A stretch of DNA of 64,000 bases from Histoplasma ohiense (taxonomy: Eukaryota; Ascomycota; Eurotiomycetes; Onygenales; Ajellomycetaceae), in the NCBI GenBank assembly GCA_017607445.1, contig JAEVHH010000003.1, positions 1,612,001 to 1,676,000 of the forward strand, in the 5' to 3' direction. Every line of letters starts with the position of its first letter. Within the stretch, counting starts at the first letter, position 1. Under the pieces are notes generated by a model. It was given only the letters and a program-made list of their open reading frames with translations, was not told the DNA's origin and ran no database searches. The position numbers and the translations under genes were made by a program. Positions 1-11,820 of this stretch are shown in pieces.

Positions 1-3000
1 TAAGAATCTGCAAAAAGTGCTTGCACTAGTAGACTCTGAATCAGAAGTGAACTGTGTCAATGAATTTTGAGCAAAGAATCACAATCTAGAAACTGTTTAT
101 CACAAAATCAAAATAATCAAGTTGATTGATGAATGCATAATATGCTTCTTTGAAGAGTATAACATTGCAACTACTGTCACTGATCACAAGAATAATACAC
201 AGCAGATATCTCATTTCTTTCATGCAATGAAGATGAAGAACTACAATCTTGTATTAGAATTTCCTTGATTAAGACAAACAAATTCTCTTATAGATTGATC
301 AGATGAACAATTCTTCTTTAGAAACTCTGAAGATAAACAACAGTCTCAAATTATTTCTGAACAAGATGTTCTAGTTGAAGTTCTTATAGAAGCTAGAGTA
401 GAAATGCTTGTAGTATTATCTACAGAACATTCAAAAGACTCAAAACATGTTTCACACATATTCTCAGCTGCATATTCAGACTTATCAATCAGTCTATTCA
501 ATTATGTCATGTCATACACACATATCTTCTCAGAAGAAGCTGCTATAAGCATAAAAAGATCAGAAGAGACAGAACATCATATAGATTTCAAATCTGATAC
601 ACAATCTTTATTTATGCTGATATACAATCTCTCTGAAACTGAGTTAGCTGCTCTAAGAGAATATTTAAAAAATGTATTAGATAAAAAGTGAATACAATCA
701 TTCAGTAGCTCAACTGATGCACTGATTCTCTTTGTTCTCAAAAAAGATGATGAACTCCATCTTTGTATAGACTATCAAGGATTAAATCAAATCACCATCA
801 AAAACTGATATCCTCTATCTCTAATAAGTGAATTACTTGATAGACTTTCAAAAGTCAAGATATTCACTAAGCTGAACCTTCAAGATGCCTATCACTGCAT
901 ATTTATAGCAGCAAAAGACCATTGAAAGACAGTCTTTAGAACAAGATATGAATATTTTGAATATATAGTTATATCATTTGAACTAGCTAATGCTTCAGTA
1001 ACATTTCAAGCATACATTAACAATGTTTTGTCTGATTTATTGAATATATATTGTGTTGTCTATTTGGATGACATTCTCATATTCTTCAATTCAAAGCAGA
1101 AATATAAAGTGTATGTTACTAAAATGCTAGAATGTTTTGAGTGTGTGAATCTATTTGCAAAACTCTCTAAATATGAATTTGAAGTGGACAAGATCTCATT
1201 TCTGAGGTTTGTTATAGATATAAATGATATCAAGATGAAGTCAGACAGAGTCTCCACTATTGTGAAATGATCTACATCTAAATCAATTAAAGAGATTCAA
1301 TTCTTTTTGAGCTTTGCTAATTTCTATCAGCAATTTATTAAGTCTTTCTCCTCTATTGCAGCCTCATTATTTGAACTTACAAAAGAGAGCAAGAAGAGAA
1401 AAAGAAAAGCTACTTTTATATGAATAGAAGATACTCAAAGCACTTTCAATGAGCTCAAATCACACTTTATACATGCTTCTCTATTAGCTTATTTTGACTC
1501 AGCTCAGTATATTCAGATCAAATCTGATGCATTCACTTTTGCAGTTGCTGCTATTCTATCACAGTTGCAGAATGATGAGCACTGACATTCAGTTGTCTTC
1601 TGATCAAGAAAGTTGATTGATGTGGAAACACATTATGATACTCATGATAAAGAACTCTTGACTATTGTAGCAGCATTTAAGAATTGAAGATATTATCTGA
1701 GGAGAAGTCAGTATTCAATTCAAGTCTGATCTAATCATGTCAATCTGCAGTACTTTATGACAACTAAGAAACTGAACAGACATCAGATCAGATGAGTGGA
1801 AGCTTTATCTGCTTATGATTTTATATTACTGCATCACTCTGAATCAAAGAATTCAGCTGATGAGCTCAGTCATTGCACAGACTACAGTGAGGTCTATAAT
1901 GATCAAACTATATTATCTACTCTGCAACAGAAGCTGAAACATGAAGTTAGACTAGACTGAAAAGCTGATACTTCTTTTCAAAATAATATTTCTTCTGATG
2001 TAGTCTGTGCACAGATTTCTAATGAGCAAAATGCTTCTTTTAATAAGTGAAAAGCATTTCATACATTGACATCTTCTATCTCTTGTGTAAACTCTTCCTC
2101 TTCATTGCACATTGAGCAATATATGCTCTGAATTGCAGTCAATAAGACTATTCTTGAGAACTCAGTATATACAGAAATACTCAAATTCTTCATCTCATTT
2201 CTGAGTAAAGCACAGAAGATTGATTCTTTTGCTGCTGAGTAAAAAAAGAAGATAAAAGAGAAGAATATGACTGTCACTGAAAATATGCTATAAACAATTT
2301 CTGAGAATGATATATTACATGCTGATGATTGCATGTATGTTTCTCAACAAAAGACACTCATTGATGAAATTATCAGTGCAAATCATGATGATCCACAGAA
2401 GGGTCACTTTGATATAAAAAAGTTCATAGACAGCATTCAGAACAAATACTATTGATATGAACTAGTCAGAGATATCAAAGATTATATATTCACTTATGAT
2501 ACTTGTCAAAGAGTAAAGCCAAAACAGCACAGACAATATAAAGAATTGAGTACAATTCTCTTATCATCAAATTCTTTTGAATTCATTACTATAAATTTTA
2601 TTACAGACTTATCAGTCTCTACATTCCTCCATCAAATCTACAATGCAATTTTAGTGATTGTGGATATATATATCAAGTTTACAATCTATATTCCTTGCAT
2701 CAAAAACATTACAGCTGATGAACTAGCAGAAATTGTTTATATCAAATTCTATACAATTTATGAAGTACTCAAAAATCATATATCTGATCAAGGTTCACTG
2801 TTTACAAGTCATTATTGATCCATCTTTTGTTATATGCTAGATGCACACCAGAAACTTTCAACAGTCTTTCATCCTCAAACAGATGATCAAATGAAATGAC
2901 AAAATCAAATCTTGAAACATTATCTCTGATGCTTTATCAACTATCATCAAGATGACTGAGCACACTGACTACTGCTAGCACAGTTTATTTACAATATCTC

Positions 3001-3830
3001 TCAACATGCCTCTACTGAAATGGCATCAACAGAAGCCTTAATGGGATATCAATCTGATTTGAAAATTAATATCAGCAAATCATCACAACCAGTCGCTATA
3101 CATGCTGCTAGCTGCATGAAACATATCAAGAAAACATATCATAAGCTCATCAAGAATCTACAAAAGACATGACAAGCACAGAAAATCTATTACAATGCAA
3201 AACATAAACCTCAACAATTTAAAATAGATGACTATATCATGCTCAATGCAAAAAATCTCTGATTGCTGCACTCAGTTCACAAACTTGATCATAAATATAT
3301 TGAACCCTTCAAGATTCTGAATATCATCAGAAAACAAGTGTACAAACTAGAACTGTCATCTTCATATAGAAGCATTCATTCTGTATTTCATATATCTTTA
3401 TTGAAGCTATACAACTGCAGAAATGGAGCTCTATCAGAATCAGAACTGAAACTTATTGACAGTGAAGAAGAATATCAAATTGAAGAAATTCTTGAAAAAC
3501 AACAATAAAAAAATAAACCTTCAGAATATCTTGTGAAATGAACAGATTGAAGTTCTAGTGATGATACATGAAAATCAGAAGAAAACATATTGAACACTCA
3601 GACATTTGAAATCTTTCTTGAACAAGAAAATGAACAACAAATACAAAATCAACATACTCTCAAATGTCAAAAGTGTGAACTTCAAGTTGAAAGACATCAG
3701 AAGCACAAATCTTAAATCAAAAAACACTAGAGACACAAATCTCATTCAAACTTCAATCAAATGCATTTTTTTTTTTTTTAGAAGGATTTTATCAGAGAAA
3801 AGAGAAAAAGAAAAAAATTCAATTTGAATA
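1..3830 (+). pseudogene. A1 pol remnant: protease, RT, RNase H, integrase, chromodomain
   Basis: The ancestral product is a Ty3/gypsy polyprotein that copies element RNA into DNA and integrates it. It starts in the protease, with an LVDSESEVN-type active-site segment near 25-60. RT follows, with catalytic YLDD at about 1060-1071. RNase H lies near 1500-1900. The integrase has a C-x2-C zinc end near 2495-2510 and a core around 2570-2900, with the Glu segment in the decayed HPQTDDQ run near 2870. A chromodomain trace (EYLVK) lies near 3515-3600. More than 20 in-frame stops occur, mostly TGA where sister copies keep Arg or Trp, so this copy is dead. A poly-T slippage near 3767 adds a frame change in the C-terminal tail. 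Confidence 0.9.
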
Positions 3831-4171
3831 TAATAAATACAAAAAATAAAAAATACAGACAAGAAAAAAACAAAGAAAACAGATTCTAAGAAAAGTCTAA
3901 AGACTCTCAATTCATTCATCTTCATTTCAATATCTCTCATCTCTCATTTTTTTTTCTCTCTTTCATCATCTCTCTCATTTCTTCTCTCTGCCACTCTCAC
4001 TCAATACTTCTTCTGATATTTGTATATTATCAGCACTCATTTTGAGTGCAGAGATATAGACAAATGTCTATCTCACAAGATATTTGTCTTCTCACATCTT
4101 CTCTTCTTCATTAATCTATCCATTCTTCAGCACATCTGATGAAGAAAAGCATTTTTCTTCATCTTCTTCTC

Positions 4172-4894
4172 TCACTTCTCCACTATTCAAGACATCCTCT
4201 TCCTCTGCTTCATTGATGTCAGTGGTAAATTGACAAAGAAAGCAGGCATCATGAACACTGCTGCAGTCATCAGCATCTTCATAATCTTCTTCATTGACTC
4301 TTCAGTCAACTTCTTCTTCATCAATCTCTCTTCAATCAATCTCTTCATCACAGAGTCTCTGAAGCTCATCACTTTTAAAATTCTCATATTCTTCTTCACA
4401 TTCTTCTCTTTCTCTAACATCTCTGCTCTGAAAGAATCAGATACAATCACAGTCTTCAAAACCTGCATCTCTGCAGACTCAGCTGCCATTCAGCACTGAG
4501 ATTATAGAGTATTCATCTCTGCTCTGTCTCAAGCAGACAGCATCATCAGATGAGATGCATTCAATCATTTTATCAAACAACAAAAACAACTTTTGTAGCT
4601 GATCATATTCTTCTCAGCCACCATCTCCACAAAAATAAACACTCACCCACACATGATGCACCTCAGAAGAGGTGTATCACACATCTAGCATCATTATCAG
4701 TATATCAACATTGCTGAAGAAAAAGAAAAAGAAAATAAGAATTAAAGAGAATTACTCACAGATCTGCAGAATTTTCCTGCAGAGACACAAATCTCACAAC
4801 ACTTTCAAGCATTTAATCTCAACACACATCAAAAATCAACATTTTTAAGTTTAGAGACACAACATTCACACAGAATCTGACTGTTGTGTGTCAT
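4172..4894 (-). pseudogene. A1 antisense Cys-cluster accessory gene (2 exons)
   Basis: This is a non-gag/pol gene on the strand opposite to the element. Exon 1 (4894-4760) is 45 codons with C-x2-C-x10-C-x9-C-x2-C-x6-C, then two residues, then GTGAGT. The intron is about 4759-4685 (75 bp), contains a CTGAT branch-like site and ends in CTAG. Exon 2 (4684-4172) is Lys/Glu/Met-rich and probably helical. The same exon plan appears in A2 and A3, where the intron is 32 bp longer. TGA stops replace two conserved positions in exon 1, and an early TGA at 4187-4189 shortens exon 2. The cluster resembles a Zn2Cys6 domain, so nucleic-acid binding is possible, but that is inference. The splice sites are predicted by eye. 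Confidence 0.6.
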
Positions 4895-5431
4895 GTGATT
4901 AGAGCTAGAGCAATATAACAAGTGAACAGCAAATGACACTATACAGAAACAAGCTAGTGGCGCACATGACCACACTAATAACACCACTGACAAGAAACAT
5001 CAACAATAATACATGATAAACACTCAAGAAACAACTTACTTAAAATTGAAATAATCAAAAAAGCCCATTTCAATATAAAAAAGAGGGGAGAGAAAGAATG
5101 ACAATATAAAAAATTTTAAAAATTTTTTGAAAACAAGAAATCACAGCAGAAGAGGCAAGAAGCTTTGATGATGATCAAGTTAAAAGAGAAGAGAAATCTT
5201 CAAGAGAAAAGAAATTCTTTTTGCTTCTCTGCACACAACCTCTAGCAATCAAAGAATTCATCAATTCCATCTCATTAGAAAATCAATAACAATGCATATA
5301 CAAGCTATCTAGAGGACACAATCAATATACTGCTATCAACAAACAGAACTTACAATACAGAAATGCAATTATCTACTAGCAAGCAATCTATACAATTGCT
5401 GAAAGCAGCTCTTATAAAAAAGAGAGACAAT

Positions 5432-5704
5432 TGTAATACACTCATTTATTATTTTCTTATTATCTTCACTTATTCTTACCTCTTTTCATTATACTCTTGC
5501 TACCACTATTTCTATATGTATATATATATCAATGTATGTATTTCGCACATCTTCTTTCTCTTTCTTTTCTTCCTTAGCAATTAGCTACACTATGCTACAC
5601 TATATTACACTACTATATTACACTTTACAATATATTACTATTATCTCCGCTACGCTATAAACTATCTTCTACTGTTACTCTTCACACTGTCACTACACCT
5701 CACA
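5432..5704 (+). repeat. 3' LTR of A1
   Basis: This 273-bp repeat starts TGTAAT and ends CTCACA. It is the reverse complement of the LTRs at 9956-10233 and 17139-17416. It contains a TATA-rich core (about 5516-5530), then TTTCGCAC, a pyrimidine tract and AGCAATTAG, the decayed form of AGCGATTAG in sister LTRs. Confidence 0.92.
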
Positions 5705-6038
5705 CAGATATCTTATCAGATTTGAAGAACTTTTTTAAAATATATTCAACTGTATATTATAATAAAACTGTCTGCTTTGTGAAGAATGAATTTGATATTG
5801 ATATTCATTCTCAATCAATATCTAGATTATTGAAGAAACTGAATTTAATATAGAAGAAAATGATTAATTATTGCAATTATTATTTATAGAATCTACTAAT
5901 CTATTCTATTTGATATAAATTAAATCTATAATCAATCAATGCAACAAAGAACTTTGAGCTGAATAATGTATTCAAATTACTCAGTATCAATCTGATCAAC
6001 TTATCTTTTTAGATGAGAGTGCTGTGAATGAATATACT
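5705..6038 (+). pseudogene. Tc1/mariner (IS630-like) transposase fragment
   Basis: The right part reads, in one frame, a run ending QLIFLDESAVNEYT. This matches the second catalytic Asp region of fungal Tc1/mariner-type DDE transposases, whose motif is usually LDES-x-x-N-E-x-T. Upstream in the same frame are KEL-stop-AE-stop, consistent with Arg and Trp codons lost to C:G to T:A change. The fragment is cut on the left by the A1 LTR and on the right by the B0 LTR at 6039. The remaining catalytic residue and both terminal inverted repeats are not visible. The left 150 bases are AT-rich and not clearly coding. This is the oldest layer visible here. Confidence 0.6.
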
Positions 6039-6309
6039 TGTAATAGACGCAATGGAGATATCTATATTACAAAATAGCTATGTAGCAATAGAAGAACACA
6101 GAACACATCAGAATTAATGAGAATGAATATAACACACAGTATTATAGACAGCTGTAGAGTGTAATAGTTGTCTATATAATACTCACTGATATCTGTAGAT
6201 ATTAGAAGATCAGTGATTAGCTTTGAATAATAGAGATTGCTATCTTTTTAACATTCTATATACATACTTCACACTACTTTTATAATTATATCTAGAATCA
6301 TCTCTTACA
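6039..6309 (+). repeat. 5' LTR of B0
   Basis: 271 bp, TGTAATAG...CTCTTACA. Six other LTRs of identical length lie at 27311, 34176, 41281, 41635, 48515 and 55309. It has a TATATAA box, then CAGTGATTAG about 39 bases further on. Confidence 0.93.
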
Positions 6310-6395
6310 ATTCTAATCATTCTAAACTTTATTTGAGTGATCTGTTGTTACACACATCTACAATAAAACATATAATATTAGTTAAAACACATAAG

Positions 6396-6788
6396 ATGAT
6401 CTCAATACATACAAGATTTTTTGAAAATCAATCTGAATTCTCTATCATCTCTGATGATCACAATGTGTGCTTGCAACAGTTGAACAATCAAATTTGTGAA
6501 CAAGAGCAGCAATTAGCTATTCTGTATGCACAACAGCAGCTCAACAAATTGAAAATGCAGATTTATAAAGATATTTTTATTGAATCTCAATTAACTCAGA
6601 ATATCATCACAGAACTGCTGCAAAATCAATCTGCAAATAATACAGACAATGATAATGAAACATCATCAAAACTAGAGATTAAGAACTATTATTGAGAATA
6701 AAATATATTAAAATTCAAAAACTATAAAGATTATATATTGACTCTTTTTACACATCATCATCAGTATTATCAAAAGAAAGAACATAAG
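6396..6788 (+). pseudogene. B0 gag, N-terminal part
   Basis: This is the structural Gag N-terminus of element B. The start at 6396 matches the ATG of B1 (27687) and B2 (42011). The segment is rich in Gln and Glu, with a probable coiled coil around LNNQICEQEQQLAILYAQQQ, followed by a short acidic region. It runs into TGA at the position where B1 has Gln, and is cut at 6788 by element C. The downstream half is at 21685-22080. Confidence 0.75.
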
Positions 6789-7170
6789 TGTAAGCAGTAG
6801 TATGAGAATTAGCTGCTTATATCACAAAAAGTTCTTAAGACTCTGCAAGGATTAAGTTGTAGAAGATAATACAGTAATATATCAAAGAGAATTCAGATTA
6901 ATATCAATATTGTAGAATGTAGAAATCAAGTTAAAACAGAATGATTCACTGACCTCTAGAAGATTGAGTCAGCTGCTATCTATATACACAGTATTGTAAA
7001 CAGATTGAACTTGCTATGATGTAAATGATGTAGTATGATGCAAGTGGCAAGATAATGTCTTGATTTCAAATCTGATATGACATTGATGATGCTATATTCA
7101 GCGATGTCATATCTTTAGAGCAATTGCCAATTTCAGCCTAGTACTGATAACTTAGTGTGGGTTTCTTACA
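6789..7170 (-). repeat. Extra (tandem) LTR of element C
   Basis: 382 bp. It is a near-identical copy of the neighbouring 3' LTR, separated from it only by ACTAAC (7171-7176). Confidence 0.9.
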
Positions 7171-7176
7171 ACTAAC

Positions 7177-7558
7177 TGTAAGCAGCAGTATGAGAATTAG
7201 CTGCTTATATCACAAAAAGTTCTTAAAACTCTGCAAGGATTAAGTTGTAGAAGATAATACAGTAATATATCAAAGAGAATTCAGATTAATATCAATATTG
7301 TAGAATGTAGAAGTCAAATTAAAACAGAATGATTCACTGATCTCTAAAAGATTGAGTCAGCTGCTATCTATATACACAGTATTGTAAACAGATCAAACTT
7401 GCTATGATGTAGATGATATAGTATGATGCAAGTGACAAGATAATATCTTGATTTCAAATCTGATATAACATTGATGATGCTATATTTGACAATGTCATAT
7501 CTTTAGAGCAATCATCAATTTCAGTCTAGTACTGATAACTTAGTGTGGATTTCTTACA
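7177..7558 (-). repeat. 3' LTR of element C
   Basis: 382 bp. On the minus strand it begins TGTAAG and ends GCTTACA. A polypurine tract borders it at 7559 onward. Confidence 0.92.
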
Positions 7559-7576
7559 ACTGCCCCCTCTGAAAGG
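7559..7576 (-). promoter_or_regulatory. Polypurine tract of element C
   Basis: On the minus strand the run CAGAGGGGGCAGT directly precedes the 3' LTR. This is the usual position of the plus-strand DNA primer in LTR retrotransposons. Confidence 0.75.
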
Positions 7577-8187
7577 GCTGCTGTCTCAGTGGGTCAAAAA
7601 ATTGTAGAGTAATTGTAGATAATTCACAGTAACAAGCAACAGTGAATCTTTGTTGTTTCACTGATAACACAAAACTTATAGAAGTAAATAGAATCATAAC
7701 TGACAACACAGAAATAAATAGAATTATAGAATATATGATTTCACAAAGAATATAGAGAATCAGAATCTCTGAGCAAATTCTGATTCTGATAAACTATCAA
7801 GAGATTTCTTCCCTCACCTCTGCCATTGATATTTCAAAGAAAGAATGTAAGTAATCACTAAAGAACTGATGAATTATCAATATAGAAACATTTGTTAACA
7901 GTAAAAGCAGTTTTTTAACTATATTTTTCAGAGAAATCTTCAGTCAGTAAGTATTGTATTGCTTTGTTTCTATTTTCAGTAAAAGATTGCTAACTTGCTT
8001 TGAATAGAATCAGATATTATATTGTTTACTTCAGTCAATCAGTCAAGTCAGAGTCTTATCACTGAGAAGAACATCACAGCAGATTCTGTGATGAAAAAAA
8101 ATTCTCACAAAGAATGTGATTATGAATGAAAAAATTGAAAAGTAAATAAAGAAGAAATGATATACTTACAGTCTGAAGCTGAGAAGT

Positions 8188-8814
8188 TGTGTCTGCTGTC
8201 TTAAATTGATAGAAGATGTTTCTCTTTGTGTCTGAGAAGTGGCATTTAAGAACTGTAAAAGATATCATACAAATTGATCTCATTGTGATTCTGTAAGTTT
8301 ATCAAAAGAATGTTAAAGATTTTCAACAATCAGATTAACACTGAAATAGATCTCCTTGTGTTTCAAAGAGCAAGCAATGACTCTAGAGATGTTATTTCAA
8401 GAAGATCTAGAAAAGTACACTGAACTACTGACTATACAGAAACAATTTGTAAAGAAGCTCAATGTATATTATCTGTTTGAGTGAAATAAGATTGACAGAG
8501 ATATTTTCAGTGCTTCACAGCACTGAAAAATCTGTGTTGCTGCTGACAGAACCTCTATCAAGAGAAAATCTGTTGCTGCATTGACTTCTGCTGTTCTCTC
8601 TACTTCTTTTACTTCTGTGATTGCATTGAACTCAGTCTTCTTCTTCAAAGTTCTTGTGGTTCTGCAGTGTATTGAGGACGCTCAGAAGAAAATGAATAAA
8701 AAAATGGAAAAAATGATTACATGAATGAGAGAGATGGCTCAAAATATCAAATGCTTGGAGATGATGTTTTATACAGTACATATAATCAAAAGAATTTCAC
8801 TAAATAATTGCTAA
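8188..8814 (+). pseudogene. Element C antisense Cys-cluster accessory gene (at least 2 exons)
   Basis: It is encoded opposite to C gag-pol, between the pol end and the 3' LTR. The visible part of exon 1 (8188-8292) reads C-x2-C-x9-C-x8-C-x2-Y-x6-C. The Tyr codon TAT is one G-to-A step from TGT (Cys). Two residues later comes GTAAGT. The intron 8293-8349 (57 bp) has TTAAC near its end and finishes ATAG. Exon 2 (8350-8814) opens ISLCFKE, close to the MSECFHE that opens exon 2 of the element B gene, and continues as a helix-rich region with two TGA stops. The true start codon upstream of 8188 is unclear, since the reading there is broken. Homology to the A and B genes rests on the module, the intron position and this short post-intron match. 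Confidence 0.55.
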
Positions 8815-9164
8815 TAGATTATAGTTGGTAGAAAGGATTGGGAAAATTGAAAGAGAATTTGATATTATGAAAGAAGAATAAATTATAGACAGTGTTCTGA
8901 AGGATTCTTTGAGTGTTTTTTTTTTTTTTTAAATAGTTTTTTCATCAAGAGCATAATGCTCAGAATAATATCTTGATTCTTTGTTTTTTCCTTTCAATCA
9001 GAGTTTGAAATTGTAATGTAGCCTCATTAAACTTCTAAAACCTTGTAGAATAAAAAAGGAGAAGAGTGTCACTAAGCTTCAAGAATCTTTCACAGTTCAA
9101 AGCAGAAGTGTAGATAAGTAGAAACTTCAAAATCTTTATAGAAAAAAATAGAAGAACTACTAAT

Positions 9165-9950
9165 ATTGTATTCTGAAATACTTCTTCTTAACAAGAAATT
9201 GATTTCAATTTACCTTCTCATATTCTTTGAGAAGGTTACAGAAATTCAAAAGGTTATTAGAGGGTTTTCAAGTATTCTCAGTATTAGAATATCCTTTTCA
9301 TTTGACAAGATATTGCTTCTTATTACAGTGCAATTGTTTATTCAAAATGACTTCAACAAAATATTCTGTTCTGTCTTTGAGTAGAATGTCAGAAGGTTTC
9401 TTAGATTCTTCATCTGATCTCTGATAATAGAGTTTCAACAAGGTAACATGGAAGACAGAATGCATAGATTCAAAGATTCTTGGAAGATCTAATTGATATA
9501 CTTGCAATTTGATGATGTTCAGAATTGTAAACAGTTCAAACCATTTATCTTCAAGCTTGTGACAAGATCTAGAAGTTGTTATATTCATGGAAGATAGAAG
9601 AACTTGATCTTCAATGACAAAGAATTTCTCTTGATGCCTTCTGTTATAGTATTCCACTTGCTTTTTGAAGGATTTTTGAACTTTGACTTGAAGATTGCTT
9701 TATATCTCTTGTAATTTCTTCACTCTTGCTGTAGCAATAGATGTTTGAGAAACAGAATTGTAGGCAAATTGTGCTTGTGAAAGTAAATTCACTCAGTTAT
9801 TCTGATGATAGTTTGAGTATGTTTGTAAATAGTTCTCTAATGTTTGATTCTGGTGTTCTGTTTGCCCATTGATTTGAGGGTGGAATGCTGTACTCAGATT
9901 GCGCTTAACTTGTAAATAATAACAGAATGTTGATCAGTAGTGACTGGTAA
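9165..9950 (-). pseudogene. Element C pol, 3' part: integrase end and chromodomain
   Basis: This continues the reading interrupted at 17422. From about 9950 to 9660 it carries the end of the integrase core (decayed HPQ-x-NGQTE and an AQFAYNS-like segment). An open stretch of 119 codons (9657-9298) covers the integrase C-terminal part with the FHVTLLKLY motif. A chromodomain follows (QYLVK, then a stop in place of Trp, then KGYS) at about 9310-9200. Chromodomains steer chromovirus integration to modified chromatin. The break at 9956 is due to A2 and is flanked by ACAAC on both sides. Confidence 0.85.
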
Positions 9951-9955
9951 ACAAC

Positions 9956-10233
9956 TGTGAGGTGTAGTGACAGTGTGAAGAGTAACAGTAGAAGATAGTT
10001 TATAGCGTAGCGGAGATAATAGTAATATATTATAGAGTGTAATATAGTAGTGTAATGTAGTGTAGTGTAGTGTAGTGTAGCTAATCGCTAAGGAAGAAAA
10101 GAAAGAGAAAGAAGATGTGCGAAATACATACATCGATATATATATATATATAGAAATAGCGGTAGTGAGAGTATAATGGAAAGAGGTAAGAATAAGTGAA
10201 GATAATAAGGAAATAATAAACAAGTGCATTACA
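9956..10233 (-). repeat. 3' LTR of A2
   Basis: 278 bp. It retains several CpGs lost elsewhere and the intact AGCGATTAG (minus strand, about 10079-10091). Confidence 0.94.
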
Positions 10234-10251
10234 ATTGCCCCTCTTTTTTAT
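10234..10251 (-). promoter_or_regulatory. Polypurine tract of A2
   Basis: On the minus strand an AAAAAAGAGGGGCAAT run lies directly before the 3' LTR. The same run, slightly decayed, is next to the A3 LTR at 25419-25436. Confidence 0.75.
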
Positions 10252-10766
10252 AAGAGCTGCTCTCAGTGATTGTATAGATTGCTTGCTAGTAGATAATTGA
10301 ATTTCTGTATTGTAAGTTCCACTTGTTGATAGCAGTATATTGATCGCATCCCCTAGATAGCTTGTATACACATTGTTATCGATTTTCTAATGAGATGTAA
10401 TTGATGGATTCTTTGATTGCTAGAGGTTGTGTGCAAAGAAGCAAAAAGAATTTCTTTCTTCTTGAAGATTTCTCTTCTCTTTTAACTTGATCATCATCAA
10501 AACTTCTTGCCTTTCTGCTGTGATTTTTCATCTTCAAAAAAATTTTTAAATTTTTTATATTGTTGTTCTCCCTCCCTTCTTCTTTTATTGAAATGGGCTT
10601 TCTTGATTATCCCAATTTTAAGTAAGTTGTTTTTTGAGTGCTTATCATGTATTATTGTTGGTGTTCCTTGTCAGTGGTGTTATTAGTGTGGTCACATGTG
10701 CTACTAGCTTGTTTCTGTATAGCATCATTCACTGTTTGCTTGTTATATTGCTCTAGCTCTAATCAC

Positions 10767-11500
10767 ATGATGCACAACAGTTGGATTCTGTGTGAACATT
10801 GTGCCCTCAAGCTGAGAGATGTTGACTTTTGATGTGTGTTGAGGCCAAATGTCTGGAAGTGTTGTGAGGCTTGTGTCTCTGCAGAGAAATTCTGTAAATC
10901 TGTGAGTAATTCTCTTTAATTCTTATTTTCTTTTTCTTTTTCTTCAAATTTGCTTTTGGATAGATAGTAGTGCTCTTAGCAATGTTGATATACTGATAAT
11001 GATGCTAGATGTGTGATACACCTCTTCTGAGATGCATCATATGCGGGTGAGTGTTTATCTTCACAGAGGTGGTGGCTGAGAAGGATATGGCCAATCACAA
11101 AAGTTGCTTTTGTTGTTTGGTAAAATGATTGAATGCACCTTGTCTGGTGATGCTGTCTGCTCAGAGCAGAGCAGGGGTGAATACTCTATAGTCTCAGCAT
11201 CGAGCAGCAGCTGAGTCTGCAGAGATGCAGATTTTGAAGACTGTGATTGTGTCTGATCCTTCCAGAGCAGAGATGTTAGAGAAAGAGAGGGTTTTGAGAA
11301 TGATGAGCTCTGAGAACTCTGTGATGGAGGAGTTGACTGGGGAGGGGTTGGTGGAAGAGAAGTTGGCTGAGGAGTCAATGAAGAAGGTTGTGGAGATGTT
11401 GATGGCTGCAGCAGTGCCTGTGGTGTCTGCTTTCTTTGTCAATTTGTCACTGATATTGGTGAAGCAGAGGGAGAGGGTGCTCTGGATGATGGAGAAGTGA
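10767..11500 (+). pseudogene. A2 antisense Cys-cluster accessory gene (2 exons)
   Basis: Best copy of the A-type antisense gene. Exon 1 (10767-10901) is 45 codons starting MMHNSWILC. Its module is C-x2-C-x10-C-x9-C-x2-C-x6-C, then Lys-Ser, then GTGAGT. The intron 10902-11008 is 107 bp with an ACTGAT branch-like site and a GCTAG end. Exon 2 (11009-11500) is 164 codons including the stop. It has a C-x6-C-x2-C group near its start, a second Cys group (KSCFCCL), then a long Glu/Lys/Met-rich helix-like part and a short hydrophobic patch (AFFVNLSLILV). In-frame stops are one TGA in exon 1 and two TGA and one TAG in exon 2, all explicable as Arg or Gln lost by transition. Frame and intron are shared with A1 and A3. 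Function unknown; a Zn2Cys6-like DNA-binding or regulatory role is inference. Confidence 0.62.
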
Positions 11501-11820
11501 GAGAAGAAGATGAGAGGAAATGTCTTCCTTCATCAGATATGCTGAAGAATGAATAGATTGATGAAGAAGAGGAGATGTGAGAAGACAAATGTGTTGTGGA
11601 ATAGATATTTGTCTATACTTCTGCACTCAAAATGAGTGCCTGTAATATATGAGTATCAGAAGGAGTATTGGGTGAGGGTGGCAGAGAAGAGGGATGAGAG
11701 AGATGGTGAGAGAGAGAAGAGAAAGTGAGAGATGAGAGATGAGATGAGAATGAATGGACTGAGGATCTTTAGACTTTTCTTAGAACCCATTTTCTTTGTT
11801 TTTTTCCTTGCTTGTATGTT

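Larger units (their letters stand above)
1..5704 (+). mobile_element. Element A copy 1 (A1), Ty3/gypsy chromovirus, 5' part outside window
   Basis: This is the 3' portion of an LTR retrotransposon of family A. It holds a decayed protease-RT-RNase H-integrase-chromodomain region (1 to about 3830), an antisense accessory gene (4172-4894, minus strand) and a 3' LTR (5432-5704). The same order recurs in A2 and A3. Positions 3843-4171 are CT-rich spacer between the two convergent coding regions. Positions 4895-5431 hold the antisense gene's upstream region and a purine-rich run just before the LTR (about 5418-5431). Its 5' LTR and gag lie left of the window, so its target duplication cannot be tested. 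It abuts the Tc1/mariner scrap that starts at 5705. Confidence 0.9.

Noticed and set aside
9894..10229. Repeated Ile/Tyr/Leu/Phe-rich small open frames inside every A LTR (for example 10229-9894, 17412-17131, 25414-24776)
   Set aside because: They arise from the TATA-rich and pyrimidine-rich LTR sequence, run across LTR boundaries and show no constraint. Not membrane proteins.
11061..11378. Pro/Ser/Gln-rich open frame on the minus strand of A2, looking like a third sense ORF
   Set aside because: It is a shadow of the antisense exon 2. Its frame is not kept in A1 or A3, while the plus-strand frame is kept in all three with in-frame length change.
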